Shown here: piece after piece, positions 34,891-47,099 of the stretch
How positions within the stretch are numbered: the stretch's first letter is position 1
Layout: each line of letters begins with the position of its first letter
Assembly (NCBI RefSeq): GCF_963259705.1
Contig: NC_081847.1
Span: forward strand, 87,418,485-87,482,484
Direction: 5' to 3'
Length of the DNA stretch: 64,000 nt
DNA from: Myotis daubentonii
Lineage: Eukaryota > Chordata > Mammalia > Chiroptera > Vespertilionidae
Notes under the pieces: generated by a model
What the model saw: only the letters and a program-made list of their open reading frames with translations
Told to the model about the DNA's origin: nothing
The model's database searches: none
Program-made: the position numbers and the translations under genes

Positions 34891-35457
34891 AAACAAGTAC
34901 AGCATATACATCGATGTATACAATTAATTCAGTCAATAACGCCATGAGAAAGGGTCAGAGGGACATCAGATCACCTCTATAGAAGTGTAAAGAGAAGAGA
35001 CAAGTGTGGTGTGAATGGTGGGTTGGTCGGAAAGCCTGGCAGGTGTCTCCCAGAGGCTCCTCAGGGAGTTGAGCATACCAGTGCGGGAAGTTAGGAGCTC
35101 AGCTCTGGGAGCTGCACATTTGACTAAGCGCAAAGGCAGGGTTATCTCTCAAGTGGATATTGGCATTAGCAAATTGCAGACAGGTCTATTAATTTGTAAT
35201 GAGAAATGTCACTACCATGCACCTGAGAATATTCTGTTGGCAAAACTAGCCCATTCAGTCCCTGTAGGCAGGCATTCAAGGACGCTTTCTGATGCCCTTG
35301 CTCTTAGGATGAAGAGAGTTGACTAAGTGAGCTTAGGCTTGGGGTGGGCAGGGATATTGAAGCACTGTTTTTGTCTTTAAAGATCACCTTGCCAGCGCCC
35401 TGGTCAAGATTCACTCATCCAAAAATAGAAATATACTTCCACAATTCTGTATTCGTT
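34891..35457. other. No recognised gene
   Basis: Unique-looking, with a 103-codon frame (35015-35326) that has no recognisable domain. Confidence 0.4.
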
Positions 35458-35526
35458 TTTGAGGGCTGGCTTTACAAAGTACCACAAACTAAGTGGCTTA
35501 AAAAAACAAACAAAAAACAGAAATTT
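35458..35526 (+). repeat. Scrap of an ancient eutherian repeat
   Basis: The phrase tttacaaagtaccacaaact, then aagtggcttaaa matches the start of a common old interspersed repeat that is also present at 54540-54990. The SINE that follows truncates it. Confidence 0.45.
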
Positions 35527-35639
35527 GCCCTGGCTGGTGTGAGTCAGTTGGTTTGAATGTCATCCCATGCACCAAAAGGTGGTGGGTTTGATTCCCGTTC
35601 AGAGCACATACTTAGGTTGTAGGTTCAATCCCCAATGAT

Positions 35640-35702
<63 letters not shown>

Positions 35703-35833
35703 CCCTCTCCCTCTCCCTCTCCCTCTCCCTCTCCCTCTCCCTCTCTCCCTCCCTCCCTCCCTCCCTCCCTCCCTCCCTCCTTCTCTCCCTCTCTCCTCTC
35801 CCTCTTCCTCTTCTCCTGTCCCTCTTCTCTCTC

Positions 35834-35902
<69 letters not shown>

Positions 35903-35945
35903 AATCAATAGAAGTACACCCTTGGGTGAGGATTAAAAACAAAAC
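35527..35945 (+). mobile_element. VES-type SINE split by an expanded pyrimidine tract
   Basis: Head tgccctggctggtgtgagtc, a diverged box B (gggtttgattcccgttcag), then the CT-rich part expanded to about 257 bases, then the tail aaaaatcaatagaagtacac and cttgggtgaggattaaaaac. The same tail type is seen at 33059-33162. Confidence 0.8.
35643..35899. repeat. Compound (CT)n-(CCCTCT)n-(CCCT)n-(CT)n microsatellite
   Basis: Almost pure pyrimidine for about 250 bases: (CT)n to 35697, CCCTCT units to about 35745, CCCT units to about 35780, an irregular part, then (CT)n from 35836. Frames through it are artefacts. Confidence 0.95.
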
Positions 35946-36369
35946 AAATCTGTCAGTGTTGAGAAACTATCACAGACCAGTGGAGACTGAGGAGGCATGA
36001 CAACGAAATGCAATGTGAGACCCCCAGTTGGGTTCTGAGGTAGAAAAGGATATTAGTGTAAAAACTAGTGAACTCCAAATAAAATATGGAGTTTAATTAG
36101 AAGTTTTAAAAAGAAAGAATTGGGCCAGATGATTCAGTCCTTTCTCGCTATAGAAATTTTTAGTGTTTTAGGAGGAAGGTTAACTATGGAGATGCTTTAG
36201 AGGAGGTGTTGAAATTAAGGTCTCAGTGTTCTTTTTTTTTTTTTTTTTACTCTTTTCTATTTTTAAAATGCTTCTTCCTACATATGTTCTTTCCATTCTT
36301 AAAAAGAGAGAAAGTTGCAGTAGGCTTTGCTCTAGATAGGGACCATGTGGCCACACAGAACAAGAATGA
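35946..36369. other. No recognised gene
   Basis: Unassigned, with a T run of about 20 at 36231-36249. Confidence 0.4.
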
Positions 36370-36510
36370 GAGACGGCAGAACTGAGTAAAGGGATCAGAA
36401 CTCAGTGGATCTCAGGAGACTCGCCTTCTAGTCCTGACAGTCTAGGCATGGGGCATTGGGCAAGTCACATTTCTATGCCTCAATTTCTTTGTCTACAAAC
36501 TGAGAAATTC
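36370..36510 (+). repeat. MIR relic
   Basis: Sense MIR: gggcattgggcaagtcacat, then tcaatttctttgtctacaaa. Confidence 0.5.
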
Positions 36511-36819
36511 TATTGGAAAATATCTAAATTTCTAATTATAACAGTACATAATGCTACTAGCTCTCTATATCTACAAGTGGTAGAAGTCTGAGGAGTAGTG
36601 TAATTTCTGGGGCAGATACTTGTTCTTTCACACACCACAGTGACACCTGCTGGCGGACTCACAGGCTTTCCCCCTGGGTTGATTCCCTTGGAACAGCAGG
36701 TCCTCTGTGAGCCAAGAACCATGTAGCCTGAGTTGGGGCATCAGCTGTAAACCTTGATAAAGCAGGGTGAAAAGAATGATTTCTGCTGGTCTCTCTCTTG
36801 CCTCCTCTTCTTTCAGACA

Positions 36820-36975
36820 TTACCGATCATAGTTCTGACACTGCCAAAAATTAACTGTGGCATCTTAAGCAAATTACTTAACCTCCATGAGCCTCAATTT
36901 CTTCAGCTACAAAATGGAGATTAAAAATAACCACTTTGCATCGCTTTTATGAGAATGAATTGAGCAAATTCAGTT
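36820..36975 (+). repeat. MIR relic
   Basis: Sense MIR: aattacttaacctccatgag, cctcaatttcttcagctaca, aaatggagattaaaaataac, ttatgagaatgaattgagca. Confidence 0.6.
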
Positions 36976-38210
36976 CCAAGGCGGCAGTTTGTTATATGAT
37001 TCCTTATTTAAGTGGATCATTGTTTGAACTTTTCTAGCCTTTTGATGCTCATCAAGTATTCGATGACAGTAGTCTGTTCATGTCAGATGGTAGAGAAAGT
37101 CAAATAGAATCGCCCTGCTCCTGCCTTTGAGAAAACCCTGAATTACACCAAGAGGATAGGTTTAATTTTCCTAATATGAACTTAAAAGATTTGGGGAGAC
37201 GATTTTAAAGCAGTAGTTTGCTGCATGTGATTTATGATTCTATTCCTAAATCAGAATATATCCATGTTTATACTCATAAATCAGAACGTACCAGTGTCTA
37301 GTGGTTTTTCTCCTGGGGGTGCCTAGGCGGTGGAGGAGGAGCACGGGAGTGGGGATAGTCAGCATTCGATGAGTCTTAGTGGAAGATTGATAACTTGGGA
37401 ATATTTTCAACATGTGGATTTGTGTTTAATAGGTTTTCAACAAAGGCTCTTCTCCAGCCCACACTTTACACTGGCACGTGCTCTTATTTTATCGTAAATG
37501 AGGTTTTCAGTGTTCAGTCCCTCAATTCTTCCCTCCGTGCATCTGCCCCCTTCTTTGTGGCCATGGGAAGAGAGGGATCAGCGGCAGGAGGCCCCTGGGA
37601 TTCCGGCTTCTGGCAGAGCAACTGGTCTCAGGAGGGATCTGGCCCCATTTACATACTTTAAAAGTACATATTTTGAAATGAGGTTGGAAATAGGATGATT
37701 TCCCTAGAATTCAGGAGTCAGAAAGTATTCCCTTGAAACTCTTAACGGACTATGCCTTTGATAGACTGGGTTTTACAGATGCCGTGTAATATTTTGGAGT
37801 TCTTTGATTTACTCTTTCTTGTGACACTCGCCGGGTCATTTGATCTCAGTAGGCATTATTGTGCCCTCACATAGGAGGGAACTGAGCCACAGAGAGTGTA
37901 ATTTGCCCGTTAGTGACAGAGACAAGAGACCTCTAGGCTCCTTCAACCCCTAGGTAGGTAACTCACCCCAACCCCCGCATGACCATATCATTGTCAGATA
38001 GGAAATCGAAAGCCATTATTATTAGAATAATCAACCATTTTTGCTACTATGGTAACCTTCCTGGTTGTGAGTGTCTTTATATTATCTTCTTTTACTCAGA
38101 AGTCTTCATTCCTAAGTTTATAAATTGGTATTTAGATGTCCTTCAGGATAAGGATCTTAAGAAATACAGGCATACCTTATTTCATTGTGCTTCATAGATG
38201 TTGCTTGCTT
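36976..38210. other. Mostly unassigned, one MIR relic
   Basis: An antisense MIR lies at about 37830-37960 (gggaactgagccacagagag, tgtaatttgcccgttagtga). No gene is supported. Confidence 0.4.
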
Positions 38211-38220
38211 CCTTTCTTTT

Positions 38221-38284
<64 letters not shown>

Positions 38285-38365
38285 TCCTTCCTTCCTTCCT
38301 TCCTTCCTTCCTTCCTTCCTTCCTTCCTTCCTTCCTTCCTTCCTTCCTTCCTTCTTTCTTTCTTT
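38211..38365. repeat. (TTTC)n-(CCTT)n compound microsatellite
   Basis: About 18 TTTC units change abruptly to about 17 CCTT units, then return to TTTC. Lys/Glu/Gly and Ser/Phe/Leu frames over it on both strands are artefacts. Confidence 0.95.
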
Positions 38366-38556
38366 TACAAACTGAAGGCAAGACCCTCCCCCAGTAAAAA
38401 GTTTACAACTCACTTTATTGCAATGGTTTGGAACCCAACCTGAAATGTCTCCAGGTCATAAATACTTTATATATTTCTAAGTTGAGATATTCTGACTTTA
38501 CCAAATATTTTGTTAAGGTCAAAAAATCATGTAATTAATTAAGAATCTCTATTCTT

Positions 38557-38604
38557 TTAATATATATATATATATTTTATTGATTTCAGAAAGGAAGGGA
38601 GAGG

Positions 38605-38670
<66 letters not shown>

Positions 38671-38828
38671 CATCAATGATGAGAGAGAATCATTGATCGG
38701 CTGCCTCATTCATGCCCCACACTGGGAACTGAACCCACAACCTGGGCATGTACCCTGACCAGGAATCGAACTATGACCTCCTGGTTCAAGGTTAAAAATG
38801 CTCAACCACTGAGTTATGCTGGCTAGGC
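38557..38828 (-). mobile_element. VES-type SINE with (GA)n expansion
   Basis: Tail side tatatatatattttattgat, a (GA)n run of about 30 units at 38607-38667, body atcattgatcggctgcctca, head ccactgagttatgctggcta. Flanks are agaatctctattctt (38542-38556) and agaacctctattctt (38829-38843), a 15-base duplication with one mismatch. Confidence 0.88.
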
Positions 38829-38843
38829 AGAACCTCTATTCTT

Positions 38844-39317
38844 AATTCAATGAAACCCAGATTCTGTGGACTTCCAACACTCTTTTTGGGCTGATGAAAA
38901 CTGCCTTTTTAATGTGGCCTTACTTATCCTAATTCCTATCTTAGAGGTTAACTCTCAGTCCTAACTGTGCAGCAGACTCCTGGCCCCAGTCCACACTTAC
39001 AGAATGGGAAGTTACAGAAGCTAAAGTTTCAAGTGGCTCAAGTATTTCCAATGCAGCGAACCCATGAGTTAGCATTAGTGGGCCCTGACAGTCGCATGCG
39101 ATCTGCTTTATTCAAATATGGCTTTCATCTGCTGGCCCTCATACCTGATATCATCATTCTGCCTGATCCTACCTCAGAAATAAATGCTACTTTATTTCAG
39201 GAGCCAGGTCCAATGCCCTGTCATTCTTGCAGCTTTGGCTAATTCTTTCCATTGCAAATAAGTCTTCCTACTTGACCCCCTTGGAATACATGTGGGCTTC
39301 TGTTTAGCTCTAGAATT
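38844..39317. other. No recognised gene
   Basis: Unique-looking. A 91-codon frame (38967-39242) shows no domain. Confidence 0.4.
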
Positions 39318-39509
39318 CAGTGGTTCTCAACCTTCCTAATGCCGTGATCCTTTAACACAGTTCCTCATGTTGTGGTGACCCCCAACCATAAAATTATTTT
39401 CGTTGCTACTTCATAACTGTAATTTTGCTACTATTATGAATCGTAATGTAAATATCTGAATGCTACATGTGTTTTCTGATGGCCACGACCCACAGGTTGA
39501 GAACCGCTG
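39318..39509 (-). mobile_element. SPIN non-autonomous hAT, copy 4
   Basis: CAGTGGTTCTCAACCTTCC start, GGTTGAGAACCGCTG end, accataaaattattttcgtt inside. Flanks ctagaatt and ctagatgc agree only in their first five bases, so the duplication is eroded or the call of the ends is off. Confidence 0.87.
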
Positions 39510-39784
39510 CTAGATGCTTGGGGGTCTTGTCCCTCATGAGAGATGACGCAGGCTCAGTCCCAATACCACAGAGCACACAGTGCTCACTGAGTCATGAGTC
39601 TATTGGATGAGTAGCTTCAGAGCAGAGACAGGTGTTATTTTATGCTGGAGCTGAAACAGTGTTGTTTGGGTCTTTCTATTTCACCATTGGCTCTGAGGTG
39701 GGGATTAACTCATGGATTCCATTTACCTCTCTTACTTGGCTCCAGAAGCCCAGTTCAGCTGTGCTACCAGCTGACAGCCTAGGT

Positions 39785-40065
39785 TTTTTGTTATTTATTG
39801 GGGTAACATTGGTTATCTACATTATGTAAATTTCAGGTGTATAACATCATAATTCAACTTCTGTATCCTCTATTGCGTGCTCACCACCCACAGTCTAGTT
39901 TCCTTCCATTACCATACATTTGACTCCCTTTACCCACCTCATCCTCCCCATACACCCTTCCTCTCTGGTAACCACCATCCTGTTATCTGTATCTGTGGGC
40001 TAGTTTTTATTTGTTTTGTTTGTTATTTGTTACTTTTTGTTTTATATTCCACAGTCTGGTTTTGA
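39785..40065 (+). repeat. L1 3' untranslated region fragment
   Basis: ttatttattggggtaacatt, ttcaggtgtataacatcata, gcgtgctcaccacccacagt, tctctggtaaccaccatcct and the late tattccac follow the 3' UTR of eutherian L1 elements. ORF2 is absent. Confidence 0.65.
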
Positions 40066-41265
40066 TTGAAGAGGAGAAGTGAAGGGAGAGGAATAGACCA
40101 TACATATTAAGGAATTCTCTGGGCAATTGTCTTGTTTAGATTAAATAGATGAATAGTAAAACAGAAAGGGTCCAATGTCCCTGTATAATCTACATTTTTG
40201 TTCTTTATTAGATATGTGTATATAATTTTTGAAGACCATATTTATTAATTTCTGATAATTATTTTAAGTTATACATGTAAATATCCTTTAGTTTGTGTAT
40301 TATCAAGATACTGCATTTTTGTTTTATATTTATTTGAAGCTTTTATCCAAAAGTCCTTCCATGTCGCCACCAATATATTCATTCTGTGTTCAGAATAAGG
40401 GTTTTGACTACAGGGTTTAAAAGTATTTAGTGTTATAAGTGCACTGTTCAATAAGGAAATTGCAGATGCCATCCTACTAAACATAAAATTGAATATGAAA
40501 TATAATAGTTGATCCAAGAGATTTCATTGAAGAACATCTGTGTAAACCTTCTGGAAGACATTTGTGGAACTATGATTAAGAATCTATTTTAGATGTAACA
40601 GGCACCTTCTTATATTTTATTATACTTTTCTTCCTTATAATTAAAGAGTATCATCTGCTCTTTGTTTTGAGTTTAATTTGAATTCACACTCTTGCAATAA
40701 GATTGCCTACCTTACATAGCTCCGTGAAATTAAATCTAATTTTGGAAGAAAGATAGAAATGAAGGTCTAGGTACCACTCATAAACTTTAAAAAGGACTGG
40801 GTTGAATTGAGTGTCTTGTGCTCTGCCACTATGTTCTACCAAGCAATTAATCCAATGAAATCCTTAGAAAGTAATAAAGTGATTAGAAATCAAGGCCAAA
40901 GATCAGCTGAGAGGTAGGAGGCACTATATCTGAGCAGCAACAAACCATGAGTGACCTTATCATAGCTCTGGTATAAGCATACAGTCTTCTCAAAACACAA
41001 AACAAGAGAGAATATTTACAATTTTTTCTTGAGCTAGAATTTTAGCACAGTTCTCCCCAAATCCCAAGGACAATTAGACATTTGAAAAATACCTATTTAG
41101 GGAATCAGTACATTTCCTTACTCCCTAAAGTTAACCAAATTATTCAAAATCCTTCAGCCTAGGTATAATAGTCCACTTTTTAACAATGTGAAATACCTTC
41201 AATGTTCAAAAACCCCTGACATTTGTACTTGATTCATTAATGCTGAGCTTTTCAGAAATTGTTAG
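40066..41265. other. No recognised gene
   Basis: AT-rich, unassigned. Confidence 0.4.
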
Positions 41266-41275
41266 CTCTTTCATT

Positions 41276-41319
41276 ATTTTATTTTAATATATATATATAT
41301 ATTTTTATTTCAGAGAGAT

Positions 41320-41355
<36 letters not shown>

Positions 41356-41508
41356 ATGATGAGAGAGAATAATTAATTGACTGCCTCCTGTACACCCTAC
41401 ATTGGGGACTGAGTCCACAACCTGAGTATGTGCCCTCATGGGGAATTGAACCATGACCTTCCGGTTCATAGGTCTATGCTCAACCACTGAGCCATGCCAG
41501 TTCGACTT
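41276..41508 (-). mobile_element. VES-type SINE, second subfamily
   Basis: Tail side with (TA)n and (GA)n runs, body gactgcctcctgtacaccct, head accactgagccatgccagtt. Flanked by ctctttcatt at 41266-41275 and 41509-41518. Confidence 0.85.
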
Positions 41509-41518
41509 CTCTTTCATT

Positions 41519-42734
41519 CTTTAACTTTGGAAAGTACATTAATTTATTTCTGCCTCATTAAAGAATGTATCAGCATCAGAGCTGACCTATAGCAAGAAAG
41601 AATATCCATTGGGGAGGAGAAATACGTGAGATTTTTCCACTTTTCTTTTTTTGAATTTAATGAGGGCCCCAACTTTCTCTTGAGTACCTTGGTTATCAGA
41701 TGATGGTCTACAAAGTTGGCCCTTTTTTCCAATTCCACTGGCAGCCCTTCTCCCTCTTGTTTTACCATCGTCCCAGGGTTCTTAAAAATATAGAGTATCC
41801 ACTACATGAAAGGTGAAGGTCTTTAAAAGGGACTCTTCCAGAACATAGGAATAGAGTGGCATGACCATCCTTAGGACCTCTACCAAAGTCATGTGGAGTT
41901 TGTTACATGTGCTTGGGTAAATGAATGAATAAATAACTAAATGAATGGATGTTCTTTCCTATGGATCAACTATAAAAGGGAAATAAGTTCACAAAATTAG
42001 GACATAGTGTTTAGTGAAATTGTCTGTGTGTATATAAAATGAGGAAATGTCAGTTTTAAAACTCAATGAAGAGGGCAGGCTGCGAGATTTATAGGCAAAC
42101 TTCATAGCTGTGAGTCTCAGAGCTCTTAGAGTATAAGCTGTCTAGAGCCATCCTGGAGACCTACCCCTGAACCAGCTGAGCAGCCACCAGGCTAGGAGTG
42201 GCTTCCTGCTGGGGGATCATATATGGAAATCCCATGTGTCCGGGGAGCTCTGCTCAGTAATTTTCTCTGAGACAGCTGACGATCAGGATCCTACCCTTCT
42301 CTTACCCGTGGTTTGACTGTGATGGCAGCAGTGCTGACAAGTCAGGTGTTATCACTATAATTATCCCAGCCCCTTTAGGAGAAAGAACTGGAAAATAATT
42401 GTTACTCCTGCTTAGATATTTTTGATCATTCATAAATCCACTAATCAAAATGTCAGTGGTTTAGGGAAAATGACAAATGAAATATAGCTTTTTTTGTTGG
42501 TGGTGAATTCCTCTAACTCTGTGAGCAGACACAATGGCGCATATTTGGTGGTGTCTGAGAGATAAAGTTTGGCATCCTTGAGTCTGAGGCAGTGCAAAAG
42601 TTTCATAAGTTTTAAAATTTTTCTATTTGGTATCATGATTTGATTGAGATATTATTACTTTTTTCTCTGACTTGGAATTCACCAGATAAATTCTAGTCCC
42701 ATATCCCCAGTTGTGTCTTATTTTTTTTTTTTGG
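41519..42734. other. No recognised gene
   Basis: Unassigned. The T run at 42720-42732 borders the next relic. Confidence 0.4.
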
Positions 42735-42835
42735 AACTGCTTTATTGAGATATAATTCACATACCATACAAGTCACCCATTTCACATATACAGTTCAGTG
42801 TTTTTTAGTATATTCACAGAGTTGTTAATTCTGTT
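42735..42835 (+). repeat. L1M-type 3' fragment
   Basis: tgctttattgagatataatt, cacataccatacaagtcacc, tatacagttcagtgtttttt and agtatattcacagagttgt are a well-known old L1 3' segment. Confidence 0.6.
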
Positions 42836-44426
42836 CCTTGAAGTGTCTCTATCACTTCAGATAAATTTGAGAGTTTCCTCATGTGTAAATTAAGTGTGGA
42901 GAAATCTATTTTTCAGTTTTCCTTTTAGTGATAAGTCTATAATTTTAAGCCTTACAGTAATATGTTTATGCAAAAAAACCTCATCAGATATAGTGAGTAT
43001 TCTGTAAGTTACTGTTTCCCGTTATTCTCTTTCTGATATACACATATACGCACATATACATTTCTTCCCTCTATAGTTTCCAAATCAAAGTTTTCGTTAT
43101 TCTTCATCCAGTTTATGTCTCACCTTCTTTACTTTCTACCTGAAAATTTTCCCCACTGGCCTCTGCTGCATTTTTTTTCTATCATGTACAAAGATTGTCT
43201 CATAGATATGGGCTGTCTAATATAGTTTGATAGGAATATATTTTTCCCATGAGCAAGAGTATGAACTTGACTATTTCTATCCTACACATCACTTTCTACC
43301 CAATCTCAATGAGTAGTTGTTGAGTCTCTCATATAAAATTACTGAGAAATACAGTTGGTGTCTTAAGACATAGATGAATTCTTCCTGTGCCAACTGCCAG
43401 AGTCAGCTTATGAAAGCTCAAAGATTCTGAAAATGGAAGCACTTTAGGAGTTGTGATCGCAGCTGTGCCCCATAAAGTACAGGCATGGTGACCCTGAGTA
43501 GTACATAATATTGATTGACCAGCATTGCAGGTGCATAATTATATATTGCTCCGATGGGATTTAATAAATAACCTGTACACATCTCTTTATAACAAAGATA
43601 TTGTCATGGTAAAGTTCGTTGGGCATGGTGTGTTGTATCTATGATAGCCTCTGATCAATGCCTAGCATTGTTCTGGAGATTTTCTAGTTAAGCAACATAT
43701 GGCGACTTCTGATAAGGACTTATCTCGATGGTGGAAATCCATTTTTCAATACAATCATGTACATCTGTATTGTATTTAAAAATCTTTCCAAGTGTTTTCA
43801 CCTTGACTTTGCTAATATAGTTAGCAGTTTCTTTTTTATTATTTTTTTTAATTTAACAGAATCTAGTGCTTCTTACTGATGCCAGAGCTACAGTAGCCTC
43901 ACTACCTGAAATGTTACCTGTTCTGAAAGTGCAGAGCAAATAACAACTCAGAAAATGGTTGGGTTTCTATTAGCTGTGCTAAAAGGCCATCGCCCTGAGC
44001 TTCTTGCTCTTGCTTCTCAAGGGGACAACTTCCAGCACACAGGAGTACACACATAAGCTGTGCAGGTGGCCTCCCTCCACCCCACTAAACAATAGCAGAA
44101 ACATGTAGATGCCACTGCAGTGAACTGTGGTAACACAATGTGTGAGGAAGCACATTTTCCCTCTTCACACCAGGTTACATGTTTTCACTCAGGCAGGAGG
44201 AGAAGCGAAGAATCCTTACCGAATGTTGCCGAGACTACAGGCTTTACACCTCTCGATTTCCATGTGATGAAACACTGCGCCTTCCGAGTGGCTGCTTCTC
44301 ATGCTTCTAGTCCCCATATGCCAGGAGGCACAGCATGATTGCATAATCCTTATTCTTCTCGGATCTTTATTATTTCTTGCCGATCTCAACTTTTCCAGCT
44401 CAATCCATCGCCCTTTCTTTGATGTT
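42836..44426. other. No recognised gene
   Basis: Unassigned, repeat-poor. Confidence 0.4.
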
Positions 44427-44441
44427 CCTACCACATTTCTT

Positions 44442-44657
44442 TTTTTTAAAAAAAAATATATTTTATTGATTTTTTACAGAGAGGAAGGGAGAGGGATGGA
44501 GAGTTAGAAACATCGATGAGAGAGAAACATCGACCAGCTGCCTCCTGCACACCCCCCACTGGGTATGTGCCTGCAACCAAGGTACATGCCCTTGGCCGGA
44601 ATCGAACCTGGGACCTTTCAGTCCGCGGGCTGATGCTCTAGTCAAACCGGTTAGGGC
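44442..44657 (-). mobile_element. VES SINE lacking part of box A
   Basis: Flanked by cctaccacatttctt at 44427-44441 and 44658-44672 (15 of 15). Near the head, the sequence gatgctctagtcaaaccgg lacks about ten bases that other copies have (tccactgagc, the box A region). Confidence 0.9.
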
Positions 44658-44729
44658 CCTACCACATTTCTTATTGTTTAGTCCCCTCTTATAATGCTAA
44701 TATTCTATGATCCTATAAAAGTAGGTCTA

Positions 44730-44943
44730 GCCCTAGCCAGTTTGGCTCAGTGGATAGAGCGTCAGCCTGTGGGCTGAAGAGTCCCAGGTTCTAATTCCAG
44801 TCAAGAGCACATGCCTGGGTTGTGGGCTCTATCCCCAGTGGGGTGCATGCAGGAGGCAGCTGATCAAGGATTCTCTCTAATCATTGATGTTTCTATCTCT
44901 CTCCCTGCCCCTTCCTCTCTGAAATCAGTAACAATTTTTTTTA
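44730..44943 (+). mobile_element. VES SINE
   Basis: Plus-strand copy: ccctagccagtttggctcag head and gtcccaggttctaattccag box B. Flanked by aaaagtaggtcta at 44717-44729 and 44944-44956. It lies 72 bases from the opposite SINE at 44442-44657. Confidence 0.9.
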
Positions 44944-44956
44944 AAAAGTAGGTCTA

Positions 44957-47099
44957 AAGTATTTCACAGGCAAGAGAGAGTTTTATAACTATAATGTGAT
45001 ATCATTTCAAGTTTCTGTCAAGTCCACATGAACCCTCACCCTTGTGCATGACAAAATTCAAATGTAATTATTATTTGTCACCTTAACAATGAAGAAACAT
45101 TTTATTTTTTACATAACGCAGTTCATTATCTGCTCTGTGCCCTTATAACATGGATAGCCCATTTGTAAAAAATATATATAATAACAGCTGACAATTTGTT
45201 TGCTTACAAATTGGGGTCCTGACATAACAAATGAATGTTGAGGCTTTCAACAACAGTCACAGTTATTTTTCTATAGTCGCTTTTTAAAGAAAATTATAGA
45301 GAGACCATTTCCAATTATACTTGGCATGTAAGAGAGGTCCTTCTCATGTCCCGGAAGTGCAGAAGTTATTCACTGAGGATGGCGATTGAGGCTTCTGCTC
45401 AGGAGCTGAGCTTCTTTGGAAGCACAGGAAGGTGCCGAGGCCAAGTGGGGAATGGAGTCACCCTGCTCTCTCTCCCTGCAAACAGCTCCCAGCCATCACC
45501 ACCAGGGCTGGACCAGGGCCATGGGCGGTGCTGTGAAACAGGCTGCCCTCTGCCTTTCTTTGTCACACTAACATTCTTGTTCTTCAGGTCCTGAATTCCC
45601 CCAGGCACATGGCTTCTTGGTTTTACTCATGTCTTTTCACCCTTTGTGTCTGTTGCTGTAGGAGACATTGGGAATGCCTTTCCAATCTTCTTCATTTGTC
45701 TTTTTGTTGTTGTTGTGAGTTGGGGGATCGGTAGCAGCCTGGCCGTTCCCATTCTGGCCCTAATTTTTGACTAATCACGCCTCTAGTGTCTTTCATGCAT
45801 CTCAATATGAAGCTTTGGGGCACTTGATTCCCAGGTGGTGACATTATCCTGGGCTTTGTATCCACAGCTGTGCCCCTGGCATCCTCTCCTAGGATCCCCA
45901 TAAGTAATTATGCTATGCAAAGTGGGACTATAAAATGACGAGACGGGTTCCTACGCCATGCATAAATACTTGTCTCATTGCTTTCTCAGGAGGTTTCATA
46001 TCTGCCCCTCTCTTAGGGGTAGGAGTGGACAGTTACCCGTTGCTCAGATGAAGATGGCTATCTTAATGTGAATTTTTATCCCTGAAAATTCCTGCTTTGC
46101 AAACCAGTTAATTAAAGTTGTCAGCGACCCCAAAATGGATTTCTGAGAAAATGAAGCAAGGATGCTAGAGAGCTAGAGGAGGGTTAGGAATTCTGATCCT
46201 TTTAAAATATGGCTTTGAGATTTTGTATTTGAAAGGCAGCTGACTTGGGTGGAAAGAATTCTTGCTGCTTGTGTGAAACTTGTTTCCATCACTGGACACA
46301 ACAGTCCATGTGATGCTCATGCTGATGACATTCACACAGAAAGGGTGGAGTTTCTGTCAAATGTTTCTTGCTTATGTACATACTTGGTCTGGAAAACTCA
46401 CTCTCAGAGAGTTTAAATAACTAGTCCCAGCTCACATACACTGGGACTAATGAAATCCCAGTACATTGCATAATCGTTATTTGAGATCTGTTCAGGTTCA
46501 AGGTCATGTTCGAATGTGGAGTGCTAGTCGTTGTCCAGAAAGACTGGTGGTCTAAGTCCCAAATCACCACCTAGTTAAAATGTGTTTAAAAAGTAATAAT
46601 AGAAATTAGAATGGGTGGGGAAAGCAGAGTGGTGCCAACAAGAGAGAAATGGAGAGATCAAGGCATGTCCCAGGGGAAGGTTCTGCTCAGGGGAGTGCAG
46701 AGGCTCAGAGGCCCAGGGGTCAAGGCCAGTCCTGCAACAGGAAGGGAGCCGTCCTGGCTTCACTCTCACTGTGCCAGGCACAGTCACCTCCGCTCTCACC
46801 TTCAGTTTCATCCCAGGGGTGACCCCGCAGCACCAACTTTGACTCTCCCAGCACCAGATGTTTCTACAGAACACGCCCACCATGGTAACTTGATTTTAAA
46901 CTCTGGTATCAGTCAGTTAAATATGTTCCCAAGATGAATACCGCCATTGAGTAACTGGACAACCCTTATCCAGCAAAACTGTTACACAATGAATGAAAAA
47001 ATATTCAAACTCCATTAAAAAATGGTCAAATTGTATGTGGATTTTACTATTCACAGGAAAGAAACCCTATGAATGAATAATACATAGAGGCTTTTTCAA
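44957..47099. other. No recognised gene
   Basis: The parts 45340-45600 and 46600-46900 are GC-richer with overlapping frames on both strands. None shows a domain or convincing splice context. A weak L2-like phrase (gggaatgcctttccaatctt) lies near 45670. Confidence 0.4.

Noticed and set aside
35599..36000. Arg/Glu and Ser/Leu repeat proteins of 89-121 residues
   Set aside because: Translation of the CT/GA microsatellite only.
38136..38443. Lys/Glu/Gly and Ser/Phe/Leu repeat frames
   Set aside because: Translation of the TTTC/CCTT microsatellite on both strands.
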